Source of the DNA: Conchocele bisecta
Lineage: Eukaryota > Mollusca > Bivalvia > Lucinida > Thyasiridae
Reading direction: 5' to 3'
Length of the DNA: 64,000 bases
NCBI GenBank assembly: GCA_029237695.1
Contig: CM055266.1
Location: 116,143,370-116,207,369 of the forward strand
The notes beneath the pieces are model-generated. The model ran no database searches and was not told where the DNA came from. It saw nothing but the letters and a program-made list of their open reading frames with translations. How positions within the stretch are numbered: the stretch's first letter is position 1; the number at the start of each line of letters is the position of its first letter. Shown here in pieces: positions 25,814-38,700 of the stretch. Position numbers and translations under genes: made by a program.

Positions 25814-27000
25814 TACATTTTTATGCCACCGCCACCGAATGGTGAGGGGGGCATATAGTGTTACCGGTGTCCGTACGTACGTACGTCGTACGTCCCGAAA
25901 CCTTAACGCTGGGTAAATGGCTTGTAATTTCTGTTTCCTTGCTCGGATCTGCTTCACATTTCCCACACGCATTGCTCCAATGGTCCTTTAACGCCCTGTG
26001 ACAAATCCACATTAGTCCCGCCCCCGCTAAGCCCAGGGTCAAGGTCACAGACTTGGTGCTTTCGAAACCTTAACGCTGGGTAAATGGCTTATAATTTCTG
26101 TTTCCTTGCTCGGATCTGCTTCACATTTCACGCACGCATTGCTCCAATGGTCCTCTACCGCCCTGTGATAAATCCACATTAGTCCCGCCCTCGCTAAGCC
26201 CACGGTCAAGGTCACAGACTTGGTGCTTTCGAAACCTTAACGCTGGGTAAATGGCTTATAATTTCTGTTTCCTTGCTCGGATCTGCTTCACATTTCACAC
26301 ACGCATTGCTCCAATGGTCCTCTACCACCCTGTGATAAATCCACATTAGTCCCGCCCTCGCTAAGCCCACGGTCAAGGTCACAGACTTGGTGCATTCGAA
26401 ACCTTAACGCTGGGTAAATTGCTTATAATTTATGTTTCCTTGCTCGGATCTGCTTCACATTTCACACACGCATTGCTCCAATGGTCCTCTACCGCCCTGT
26501 GATAAATCCACATTCGTCCCGCCCCCGCTAAGCCCAGGGATAAGTTCACAGACTTGGTGCGTTCCAAACCTTAACGCTTTGGTGAATGGCTTGTAATTTC
26601 TGTGTCCTTGATCGGATCTGCGTCACATTTCTCACACGCATTGCTCCAATGGTCCTCTACCACCCTGTGACAAATCCACATTCGTCCTGCCCCCGCTAAG
26701 CACAGGGTCAAGGTCACAGACTTGGTGCTTTTGAAACCTTAACGCTCGGGGTAAATGGCTTGTAATTTCTGTTTCCTTGCTCGGATCTGCTTCACATTTC
26801 ACACACGCATTGCTCCAATGCTCCTCTACCGCCCTGTGACAACTCCACATTCGTCCCACCCCCGCTAAGCCCAGGGTCAAGGTCACAGACTTGGTGCATT
26901 CGAAATCTTAACGCTCGGGTAAATGGCTTGTAATCAAATATGCCTCATTTTCTTTGGCTGCCAGCGGGGGCATTCGTGTGCCGACAGGCCACATTTCTAG
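25814..27000 (+). mobile_element. Pearl/HINE-like element carrying a 167-bp tandem array
   Basis: 5' hairpin TGCCACCgccaccgaatggtgaGGGGGCA, GTACGTACGTACG tract, core array, and 3' end GTGTGCCGACAGGCCACA + TTTCTAG. TTAACGCT anchors recur at 25903, 26070, 26237, 26404, 26571, 26739 and 26908 (167-169 bp). Each core has GGTCAAGGTCACAGACTTGG. Comparison with 21925-21975 shows insertion without target duplication. Confidence 0.82.
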
Positions 27001-28030
27001 TTTAGAAAGGTGTTTCATTTATATACAAACAATAATTGACCATCCAAGATACGCTAGAATCACCTGTGAATAAACCTGCTAATTCGTACCTAGCTTTCAT
27101 TGACTGTTGACCATCTCGCAGATGAATGAGGCACAGTGAAGGAAAACTTGAAACTTTTCTATTGTTTATAATTATACCCCTCGCAGTGAGTTGTGGGGGG
27201 GGTATACTCGAGTCAGGTTGTCCGTCCGTGTGTCCGCCCATCACTAAACTTAACATCAGAGAAATATTGTTATAACTTCTCTTTCCTTCATCTAAAGTGC
27301 TTAATATTTCACACATGCATTCCTTGTAAGGCTCTACATGTACTACCATGATGTGCCAAATCCACGACCGTCCAAACCCCGCTGATCCCAAGGTCAAGGT
27401 CAAATACTTGGTCTCTTTACAAAACTTAACAGCAGAGAAATAAGTTATAACTTCTATTTCCTTCATTAAAGATTCTTAATATTTCACTCGTGCATTCCTC
27501 TAAGGTTGTACTGTCATGCTGTAACAAATCTACGACCGTCCAACCCCCGCTGATCACAAGGTGAAGGTCACATACTTAGTCTCTTTACAAAACTTAATAT
27601 CAAATAAATCGGTTGTAACTTCTATTTCCTTGCTCTGATCTGCTTCACATTTCACACAATGGACCTCTACCACCCTGTGACAAATTCACGTTCGTGCCGC
27701 CCCCGCTAAGCCCATTGTCAAGGTCACAAGCTCACACACATATTTAGGGGTACCTAAGCCTCGCTTACTGACAAATCTAGTTTTAACAATATTAAAGAGC
27801 AGATTAATGGCGGATGCAGAAAATCACGGTAGGTTCGTGAACAAAATGACCTATATTTAGTAAATGGCAAAAATTAACAGTATTTAGTCCAAACACTGAT
27901 ATTTGGTGGCATTTTTAAAAGGACTTAATGTACGTCAAGTCATGCTTATTTGAATCACCTGACCTAAAGCACAGCACATATGTCTATAAATGACAAAATG
28001 TGATTACCCCGAAAACTGGCATCTTGACCA
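27001..28030 (-). mobile_element. Older TIR element (same family as 8073-8687), interrupted
   Basis: 27110-27170 and 27780-27850 are together collinear with the minus strand of 8300-8410 ('CGCAGATGAATGAG.CACAG', 'TTTTAACAATATTAAAGAGC'). It ends TACCCCGAAAACTGGC near 28017. Confidence 0.65.
27171..27779 (+). mobile_element. HINE-like element, family TATACCCC
   Basis: Hairpin TTATACCCCtcgcagtgagttgtgGGGGGGGTATA, GTCCGTCCGTGTGTCCG, cores with 'AAACTTAACA.CAGAGAAATA' and 'AAGGTCAAGGTCA', and 3' stem TAAGCctcGCTTA then CTGACAAATCTAG. It lies between halves of an older element with no duplication: the uninterrupted copy at 8073-8687 reads through. Confidence 0.82.
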
Positions 28031-28470
28031 ATCAGCCAACTGACCCCATAGGCATTTGGCGTGTTTCAGCTTTCATCGGTATAACTATATATGAACAAGG
28101 CTGATAGCTTTGGTCAGACATGACCTCGTATCACAATATATTCCGCGATTTTATTAACGCTAATGTAAATATTTTGGTGGAATGTGAACATGTTCATTTG
28201 AGAATGATTGTTATCTTGCTGAAATAGCATAATTGTAACATAATTATCTAAATTATGCAAAGAATATTGAATTACAACTGGTTTTCCTAGGTCGGACACG
28301 ACCTTGCATGATAACAAATGAAATAATGGCTCTAACGTCAATATTGTAGTGGCAAGTTCATTTGAGAATTATCGTTATCCTGCAGAAATACATATAATAC
28401 ATAGAAAATTACAATTTTTTTAAAGATGTTATTTTGTTACAATGCAAGTTTGTGTCTGACCAGAAGTTGC

Positions 28471-28821
28471 ATTCTGGAAGTCGGACTTCGTCCATTTTGT
28501 GCACCTGCAGGATATAATTACGTCCCCTGTCGTGGGGAGCAGTGGGAAATCTGAAAGTTTTTTCTGTATAATTTAATAATTTTTGAACGCTTATAACAAC
28601 TAATTCTGGATCGTTTGAGAAAGTTTAAATGCAAATTTATATTGTCGGATAGTAACTAAAATATATTCTTATGTTTGCTTAGTATTTAAATTATTCTAAC
28701 AATGATATTTTCTGCTGTGAGTATGATGTATCTTAGAGTGAAATCTATCCTGTTTCCCCCCAAGTTAAGATGGCTGAATTCGTGTCACTTGACCTTTTTG
28801 CATCACGCCGACTTCCAGAAT
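28471..28821. mobile_element. TIR MITE, ends ATTCTGGAAGTCGG
   Basis: ATTCTGGAAGTCGGACTTCG at the left and CGCCGACTTCCAGAAT at the right. A second copy at 54568-55055 is split by a hairpin element; this copy is uninterrupted at the equivalent site (TATAATTTAATAATTTTTG). Confidence 0.8.
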
Positions 28822-29070
28822 ACCTTATAATAAATACCAAAGCAAAAGGCGTTATTTAATCTCAAGGGAAGTAATCATTGTAATGTATTCAGTATTACTA
28901 GCGCCATTCAATTATAGCAGTACCGACGAAAGCCGAAACACGCCGAATGCCTGTGACTGACCCCAGTTCAAAAACACCTTGTACCGGTAAATAGTTCTGG
29001 TTTAATTTGACGGATATCAAAGTAAACAACATTAATTAACTATAAATCTAGCTATACAGATGGGTTTTTT

Positions 29071-29199
29071 TATGCCACCGGGTTTCGAAGAAACGGGTGG
29101 CATATTCTGTCCGTCCGTCACACTTTTCGGTTAACCAATTTGTCACAGTTTCTCAAATATGCTGCAGGTGGCATCCGCGTTCGGCAGACGCATTTCTTG
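29071..29199 (+). mobile_element. HINE-like element, family TGCCACC
   Basis: Short copy with the full hairpin, a reduced GTCCGTCC tract and the standard 3' part ending CATTTCTTG. Confidence 0.82.
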
Positions 29200-29651
29200 T
29201 TACTATTATAATAACTATTTCATCTGTCTTTTATATTATCTGTATCCTAGCTTGACAACTGAGAGGACAGAATGGGCTGTTATTGTGACCATTTTTTACA
29301 ATTCCCTGGTCTCAGCTAGACGGATACAGAAAATATAAAAGACAGATGAAATAGTAAAATACATCCGTATAGCTGAGGTTATCTAAGCTATTGTCTTCCT
29401 CATATAAAGCTCCATTCCCTAGTTCTGTAACATAAAACGTATATGTTCAATTCTTTTTCATCTGTTATTTCTGTTTGAATATTCCATCAGATAGCGAAAC
29501 CCGGCGTCAAATGTTATTGGACTATCCATTCCCATGCTGTTGAATTGAAATAAAACCCCAATTAATCAAACAAACAATATAAATTCCACATTAAACAATT
29601 TTGTACATTTATGCATTGTATTTTCAGTGGTCTTTGATAACCACTGCAGGT

Positions 29652-29722
29652 ATGGAAGCTGTCCTGGACGTGAAAGTCAAGATGGAGCCGGTAGACATCA
29701 AAGTAGAGCCAGGGATAGGAGG
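29652..29722 (+). CDS. TDG: TDG coding exon 1
   Basis: Encodes [20 protein letters not shown] and three more residues, ending with two bases of a Gly codon before donor GTATGT at 29723. Two psi-K-x-E-P motifs (VKMEP, IKVEP) sit here. A pyrimidine tract and TTTTCAG end at 29627, with an alternative CTGCAG ending at 29649. The exon therefore probably begins as 5' UTR at 29628 or 29650, and at least one upstream exon should exist. No upstream exon or promoter was recognised. Confidence 0.75.
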
Positions 29723-32700
29723 GTATGTGATTCTATAACGATTTGGTATGCTCCCAGCCTTCCAAGAAGGTAGATAGCCGTACATCTGTCCGCCCATTTC
29801 ACTATACAATACATGTACAGTGGACAGGGCTCCAGATAAGGAATTAGTAATTGAGTATTTCAAAATTTGAATTGGGTAAAATAAAATCACACTACTGTTT
29901 ACGCATCAACAGACAGCAATTATTGAATAGTTTGCTAGAAATGAAAACATGTCTTGGCATTTCATTGGAATTGTCTCCTTGGAAACAATTCTAATGAAAT
30001 ACCAAGATGTGTTTTCATGGAAAATAAGAAAAATATGCTATATTTGTGGTCTGTTTATTGTTTTCTGCAGCATGATAAATGTACCACAAAATTGTCATTG
30101 CTTTTTGATACTCGCTACTTCTGATTTCAATTGGGTTTTTGGCAATTTTAATTGGGTATTCAAGCAAATACGCAGCTTATCTGGAGCCATGATGCACAAA
30201 GGTGATTCCACTGAAACGATATGCTGTACCATAAATCCTATATATGCATGGCTAAATAATGGTCAACAATAATTACAGTTGTAATCGGGTATAAATGAGT
30301 TCTTAAGTAAACAAAATAGTTATTATTCTTATGCCAAAAGAATATGTTTTAATTCACTTCAATCCCTAATGATAATTACTATAACTAACACTCAGTGAAA
30401 TTAATGGGGAGTGATTATACTAATATATTAATAGCAATCGAACATGTCGTTAAATGGTATTGGAATATAAATATGAATAAATACGTTTTAAGTGGCCGGA
30501 TTTGCTCAGTAGGTAGAGCATCGGACTGCAGATCAGGAGACCCCTGGTTCGATTCCCACCTCGACCCGCTCCGAATGGCCGATTCGGCGTGTCCTTGGGC
30601 AAGACAACTTCGTACTAGCCAAGTCCTATCGGATGGGGACTTAAATAGTCGGTCCCGAAACACAAGGTCATCGAACCAGTGCCGTCGTTAAATCAAAGCA
30701 TTTACATTTTAAGAAATTTATTTTTTCATGAACATGTTTTGAAGAGATAAATGTCCCATTAACATGTTGTATGAAGGAAATTCAGATATTTGAATGATTT
30801 GATTGATTTTTAAGTGCATTATTTCCTGTGCCCACAGGCAGAAGGAGAATTGACAGAAAAAGAAACATTGTGCGTTCTAGCTGTAAGTCGCCATGTGTAA
30901 CAGACACAAAGTCGAGGGCAAATTTGATGAAATTTACGTAAACAATTTTGCCATGTTTTTACGGACATTTTAATTGCTTTCTCTGACCACATACACACGT
31001 ACATACACCTTCACACCATCAATACACCATGGAACCATCAATACATTCTCAGCGATAGACTCTTCCAATTCAAGAATGTCCCATTAGTAGTTCTGAGGGA
31101 AGTTACTCATGATTTTCCAAGTTTGGTAGCCTATTAATTCATAAGACTGGGGTATAGAGAAACTATCATGTTTGTACATTTAGCATTATTTTAGGCGCAC
31201 TGGTCCTAATCAGCTAGTCCAGCACATTTGTTCCTTGATAGGAAAATAAATTTCTTATTTATAAATAATATAAATGATTCACATATGTCTGGTCAACTAC
31301 AACAGGCCGCCTGCATATGGCCTCGCTGTTGTACAGACGTTAAACGCCATTCATGATTTTCAATATCCTTCGAAATTGAGCATTAATTATGCTACAAATT
31401 ACATGTGTTAAAAATAACTTTCAAGGGACAACAGAGCTCCAGATAAGATGCATATTGGCGTATTTTACGCACTTATTTCAGTAGAATATGAAAATGTGAA
31501 AATTGAGTAGTGAAAATACTGTAATAAAGTTGAAATTTACGTATTTGAGCTGCAAATGTTTGCTTTTTGCAGATCAAATAAGTGAATTTTTAAATTTGTT
31601 TTATTTTTTATCGTTTGTTCCTATTGAATCAGGAAGCAAAGCAATATACATGTAGTACTTTTGTAAAAAAATAAAATACGCATTCAATTTGAAATCTGTG
31701 GGTATACTACTCTTTAGACACAAAACTTATCTGGAGCAATGGGACAAAATGCCTCAAGTGGTCCCTATTGAAAACCCTGTTACCATTTATACGGGTACTG
31801 CACTGTGCGCCGGTGTAAAATGTCTCGCGTCGAAATAGGTGCCTGATTCCCGACGAATTCCCACTCGGCTACATTCCGAATAAACTACATAAACACAATT
31901 TGCGCCGGTTCCTCGATAAATAATTTGTTTATATGATAACTGTAAGTAGAGCTGAGTGGCAACTCGTCAGCACCAGTAATTTATTTGATTACTATTCCAG
32001 CAGCAAAGGGTCAAAGAAGAAAAAGTCGCCCGGGCGTCCCAAGAAGATGAAACAGGAGAAGATAACTGACCACATGACCGTGAAGCCAAAGCGGAAGATT
32101 GACCGCTTCAAGGGCATGAGTGAGGAGGAGGTGCTGACCAGGCTGCTGCCGGACCACATCACACATAACCTTGATATCGTCATAGTAAGTTCACAGGTTG
32201 AAGTAACGGGCCGAGGTCTATAAATACATTAAATATGCCTAAAAGCATTAATAAATGAAAAAAAAAGAAGCTAAAATTGTTTTTACCCCCTCCATATAAT
32301 TCAGTATACTGAATTATATGGAGGGGGTAAAAACAAATTTTAGCTTCTTTTTATGCCACCGGGTTTCGAAGAAACGGGTGGCATATAGTGTTTGGTCCGT
32401 CTGTCCGTCCGTCTGTCCGTCCGTCACACTTTTCGGTTAACCACTTTGTCACAGTTTCTCAAATATGCTGCAGGTGGCATCCGCGTTCGACAGACGCATT
32501 TCTTGTTTTTTCATTTATTGATGCTTTTAGGCATATTTAATGTATTTATAGACCTCGGTCTGTTACTTCAACCTGTGAGTAAGTTGTATATTTATAGAGC
32601 TGTGTCACGCAAAAAATACATCTGTTTAGGTTATTACATAGTCGTGAATAATATAAATATAATCCCTAATCAGACTGCAAATGCACATAGATGTACTGAT

Positions 32701-35700
32701 CTTTGGTTGCAAGTATCACTCGGTCCCATTATAAAAGTAATAAGATTATTACTGATCCTACTGCTTTTGGGAGGGGGCCAAGTGATTTTGGTGTGGCGAG
32801 GACCTGGCATCAGATCAGGATCATTCTGATTTCAGGGCTAAATATATAGTTTTATTAGTACTAAACCCATTGACCCGGCCTTCAATGACCGTAGCTGTTG
32901 ATAGGCCGTTAAACCCCAACAAACAATCACTCGGTCATTTTTATGTATCCCAGAAAAAATATTGCGCTACATATAGTAGCCACCCTTTCCGTCTTTTTGT
33001 CCCGAGGTTTTCGGCTAGCTATCGATACTGTCTCTGTTCATTCTATGCTCAAGGTCAAATCTCTTAGAAATTTTGGCAAGTTTTCATTAAAGTATTTTGT
33101 TTGTCATTCATTGCATATGTCATATTAACATACATCCATCAGTGTTACTGATTTCTATCATTGGTTAATGGCACATATCCTTCAGCTAACATCTTCATAT
33201 TGCACACATGCACGTCTTCAATAAATATACATCATTCCAATTAATACAATTACCCTCTTTACTGATTGTACGTCTGTCTGTTTATTTATTTGAAAGTTTT
33301 TGTAATTTCTGTTTGCCTTCAGCTAACATATTCATATTGCACACATGCATTACTAAGTAACTATACATCATTCTACATTAATACAATTACCCTCGCTACT
33401 GATCGTACGTCCGTGTGTCTGTATATTTATTTGAAAGTTTTTGTAAGAATTTCTCAAATCACCTTTTTGCCTTCAGTTTGCCTTGGCATAGTCTCATTTC
33501 TTGTTTAATAAATATCGTATTAACTTGTTACTCATGAAAGATCCTCTATGTATTATTGTTAACAACGTAAACTTGTACCTGGTTTCAGGTTGGTATAAAC
33601 CCTGGGCTGTATGCGGCATTTGTAGGTCATCATTATGCTGGGCCAGGCAACCATTTCTGTAAGTTGTGCCAATCGTAAACTACTGACTGCAGTTATTTGC
33701 GTAAATACCCAATTAAAATTGCCAAAAACCCAATTGAAATCAGAAGTAGTGAGTATCAAAAAGCAATGAGAACAATTGTGGTACCTTTATCATCCTGCAG
33801 AAAACAATAAACAGACCACAAATATAGCATATTTTTCTTATTTTTTCATGAAAACACATCTTGGTATTTCATTAGAATTGTCTCTCCAAGGAGACAATTC
33901 TAATGAAATGCCAAGATATGTTTTTATTTCGAAACAAACTAATCAATAATTGCTGTCTGTTGATGTGTAAACAGTAGTGTGATTTAATTTTACCCAATTA
34001 AAATTTTGAAATACCCAATTGCTTCAGAAATGATGGAGTAACAATACTCAATTACTGATTCCTTATCTGGAGCACTGTTACAGAGTGTGAGCACAGAGCG
34101 CTAGTTATGTCGTGCTCAAAAGAAAACACTTTGTACAATTATCATAGATTAATTTTGCAGATCACTGAACACCAATTACTCACATGTATGGTAGTCCATC
34201 TTATTATAAATTATATTGGTTGTTTCATTTTCTATGCTGTTTGAAATATTGGAAGTATTATCATATAGCGTTGTCTATCGGTCTGTCCGATTTGCATTAA
34301 AGTCTGTAATAAATGTCATATATCTCCACAAGCTCAAGTAACGTTAACTTCAAATGCTTCTTCATCATCTATATTTTCATTCCACACATGTGCCCCTCCC
34401 CAAGGTTAAATGTGGCTGTGACTGGAGAAATGAGGCTTATGGTGTTTTTTTTACCAGTGTAGATCCGGATCAGGTCTGTGCACCCGCACAGTCTAATCTG
34501 ACAGTCAGGAACTGCACTGTTCACCATTCCATCAATGAAATACCTGTCACACTTCTAACAGGTAACCTAGATTGTTATGCTGCTGGAGTGTGCTATTTGA
34601 TCAGGAGCAACACTGGTCACAAATCACATAACAGAGCTCCATCATTCCTTAAGCAATTGGGTATTTCAACATTTTAATTAGGTAAAGTAAAATCACTCTA
34701 CTGTTTACACATCAACAGACTTCTATTATTGAATAGTTTGCTTCGAAATGAAAACATGTCTTGGCATTTCATTAGAATTGTCTCCTTGGAGAAAATTCTA
34801 ATGAAATACCAAGATGTGTTTTCATGGAAAATAAGAAACATATGCTATATTTGTGGTCTGTTTATTGTTTTCTATAGCATGATAAAGGTACCACAAAATT
34901 TGTATAGCTTTTTGATACTCGCTACTTCTGATTTCAATTGGGTTTTTGGCAATTTTAATTGGGTATTTAAGCAAATACGCAGCTTATCTGGAGCTTGCCA
35001 TAAGCCACATTTCTCCAGTCACAGCCACAAATGATATTTGTGTTTAAAGGTTCTTTATCTACCTTGAAGACATTTTCGGGAACATGTCTGATGGTCTCTC
35101 TGAAATTTGCGTTAAAGTTTTTGGATGCTGTATGTTTAAATAATTCCAGCACAAAAATATTTACACAATTCCCTAACATTTGATTGGTCCGTAGCAAGTC
35201 TCTGTCCAAAATTTATATCCCAGTAAACTCCCATGCCAAACTACTTTCCATAACCGTCAGGCGAGTGTTAAAATAATTATTAAGAAAACGAAAAATAAAC
35301 ACATTTTCTTGATGAATTTATTTAAAATGCTGGAATTATAAGGAATGAATGGCCTTTTTGTGGAATTTATCGGGGATATAAACTTGTAAAAGTCGCGGGA
35401 ATACTGGACGAGGCCTTCCAGCCTTCGTCCAGTATTCCCGCGACTTTTCCAAGTTTATACCCCGATAAATTCCACAAAAAGGCCATTCATTCCTATAATG
35501 TCTCTGTTGCTGTATGTTTAAATGTTTCCACTTGTAACTAATACTTACCTTGATGGCATATGTTATGATCTCCAGCAATCTTGTTCAGTATAGGAGGAAT
35601 AACTCCAACATGTGGCCTGGTAGCTAATTATGTATGGGAGTACCAGACAACTCCATATCACAGATCAAGTCAATCCACCTGGTTTTCTCCAGAATTGATA

Positions 35701-38700
35701 AAAAAAAGTTTTACTTGTTTGTAATTTGGGTCTTCCGGTAATATCAGAGCTCCAGATAAGCTGCTTATTTGCTTAAATACCCAATTAATATTGCCAAAAA
35801 CCCAATTGAAATCAGAAGTAGCGCGTATCAAAAAGCAATAACAATTTTGTGGTACCTTTATCATGCTGCAGAAAACAATAAACACAAATATAGCATATTT
35901 TTCTTATTTTCCATGAAAACCCATCTTGGTATTTAATTAGAATTGTACTAATGAAATGCCAAGACATGTTTTCATTTCGAAGCAAACTGTGCAATAATTG
36001 CTGTCTGTTGATGTGTAAACAGTAGTGTGATTTTATTTTACCCAATTGCTTCAGAAATGACAGAGTGACACTACTCGATTACTAATTCCTTATCTGGAGC
36101 CCTGACTATTAATGTTTTTGGTACCGGTAGTTGGAATTGCCAATGGAAAAGTTTAATTTGTCAGTTGGGTAGGTGCAGAAATTTAAATATGTGGCTACTG
36201 ATCCCAAATCCCATAAAATCCTGTACTTCAGTCACAGCCAAATATATGGCTACCCCTTCAGATACAATGACTACATGTTCATCATACATACCATGTATTG
36301 TGTGGTATGTTGCAGGGAAGTGTATGTACCTGTCAGGTCTGATCCCGGAGCCAATGAACGCCATGCAGGACACTAAGCTCCTGGACTACGGAATTGGCTT
36401 CACCAACATAGTCGCCCGCACGTCCCGCGGAAGTGCCGACCTCAAGAAGTAGGTTACAGTCACTGCAGAGTTCTAAATAAGCTGCGCATTTGGGTGCATG
36501 TACATCAGGTTACCTGCCCTGTATTGACTGAATACGCACTGACTGATAACATATTACTGTATCAGGTATCGACCTGATACAAACATCCGGGTTTCAACGA
36601 AGTGAAAACTGATGTTCCATTGGTCGGATGACGTCACGTGACGTTACCGATTGATGTCAGTGTAACAACGCAACGTAAACAAGTCCGTGTTCTGTCCATA
36701 AGTAACGACGTCATCTGTGGTCAATTTCGGGCATAAAACGTTATCTGATAAATAGAATACCAGGCTAGTGTCTTTTGATATGAAGTTTATCAGGCTCGGC
36801 TCGGCCTTGCCTGATAAACTTGATATCAAAATACACTAGCCTGGTATTCTCTATATATAAGCTGTTGAATCTTACTGTAATACATACTAAAGAACAATTA
36901 CAATTTTTGGTATGCCATGTTCACAAGAAATACGGGAAATTGCACAATAATCGGCTACATGTATTAATTTCAGGGAACTCCATATGAATTTTGTCGGACA
37001 ATTAGCTAATTTCTCCAACATGATTTATTAAACTAAATATTATAATACGTTTTCTTTGTATTTTGAAATTAAGAAACAGAAATGCTCGATTGAAAACAAA
37101 TAATCAGGTAGTTAATTTCCATTTTTGTCTCGACCACCAGGTCATGGATTATCTCCCACTTTTTTATTTAGAATTTTGCCTATTTACTATCAAAGGTGTA
37201 TGTGGGCCATCTGCTTTCTATGAACATGTTTTCTAGTATTCATACTGTACGCCTTTTCAGAAAAGAGATTCAAGAAGGAGCAGAAATTCTAACAAAAAAA
37301 CTGGTGGAGTACAAACCCAAGATAGCGGTCTTCAATGGGAAAGGTGTGTATAAAGTTAATTCTGTATCTCGGGTACACTTGGACTATTGCATGTCACTTA
37401 CAAATGTTATCCATTGAGTATTATGATATTAATACATAATTCCAGCACACAAATATTTACACAATTCCCTAACATTTGATTGACCCATAGCAAGTCTCTG
37501 TCCAAAATTTATATCCCAGTGAACTCCCACGCCGAACTACTTTCTACAGGTGCGCTGTCAGTGCAGTCAGTGTAAACAAATGACTGCCGTCTGTCAAAAT
37601 ATAATACATTTTCTTGATGAATTTATTTCAAATGCTGGAATTATAAGGAATGAATGGCCTTTTTGTCGAATTTATCGGGTATATAAACTTGGAAAAGTCG
37701 CGGGAATACTGGACGAGGCCTTCCGGCCTTCGTCCAGTATTCCCGCGACTTTATCAAGTTTATACCCCGATAAATTCCATAAAAAGGCCATTCATTCCTC
37801 CTATAATTAGTGTCGGTCTAACGGGTCTATAGTCTGTGATGCTTCAGAAGGACAATTATACATGCCATATTTTAAATGTCAAGGCAGTAAATTGCACGAT
37901 AAACAGGTACATCGGGGCATTGATATTTATAAATTACTGTTTGATTTGGATTGAAATATTTGTTATATGTATCCGATGGCCATTGCAGGACATATTCCAA
38001 CAGTAGCCTATTTCACCAACATTGCAAAGTATACTTTGAGGGAGTAATCATTTATTTTTCCCGAAATGCTTTATTTCATATAGAACTAGCAACTGCATTT
38101 AGTTCATGATTAAAAGTATGCAGAATTATTTTACTGAATTTATTACATTATCACAGCCAAAATAATAAAATATACACTATAATAAAAATTAATAAATTTA
38201 TCCTAAAATTGAAAATTTCTCCCTCAAAGTATACTTTGCTAGAAAAGTATACTTTACTAGAAAAGTATACTTTGCAATGTTGGTGAAATAGGCTACAGGT
38301 CCATGCTCTTCTCATTCTCTGCATTTGTTTATCATTCACGTACACTTGTACATTTCATACGAGCATAAGACTAGCCTTTATCTGCACTGGTGTGGGACAA
38401 GGATATTACACCTGTGTTTTCAGAATATTTGTCGTCGGAAACAAAGACTGTGTCAAGTTTCTAATCACAAGAGTGTGATCCTTGTCACACACCAGTGCAT
38501 ATAATGGATGAATTTTCTTGCTCCTATACAGAACACATTTGCTAATCTCAAACATATTTATCTGACCAAGAATAAGACTTTTTATTTGCTGAATATTTGT
38601 GATTTTTTATTCACCCATGAATCGGACGCTAATACCATTCAGTGGATAGTTTACAAGTTATTATCAAATTCAATATTGTCACCATGCAGTCCTGGCGATG

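Larger units (their letters stand above)
28030..29651. other. Gene-free interval upstream of TDG exon 1
   Basis: Contains the MITE at 28471-28821, the hairpin element at 29071-29199 and a foldback around 29217-29357 (ATAACTATTTCATCTGTC against GACAGATGAAATAG). No CpG-rich promoter was recognised. Confidence 0.45.

Noticed and set aside
25896..26935. CRISPR-like regular array
   Set aside because: Whole 167-bp units repeat without unique spacers, and the setting is eukaryotic; it is a satellite-like core array.
30491..30563. Possible functional tRNA gene
   Set aside because: A- and B-boxes are present, but the acceptor stem does not pair and a SINE body follows directly.
32392..32829. 145-codon frame starting [12 protein letters not shown]
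   Set aside because: Translation of the GTCC tetranucleotide tract and intron 2 repeats, a common false gene model.
36165..36315. Upstream extension of TDG exon 4 in the open frame
   Set aside because: TTGCAG at 36315 with correct phase joins W|KC as in the family; the upstream codons do not match TDG.
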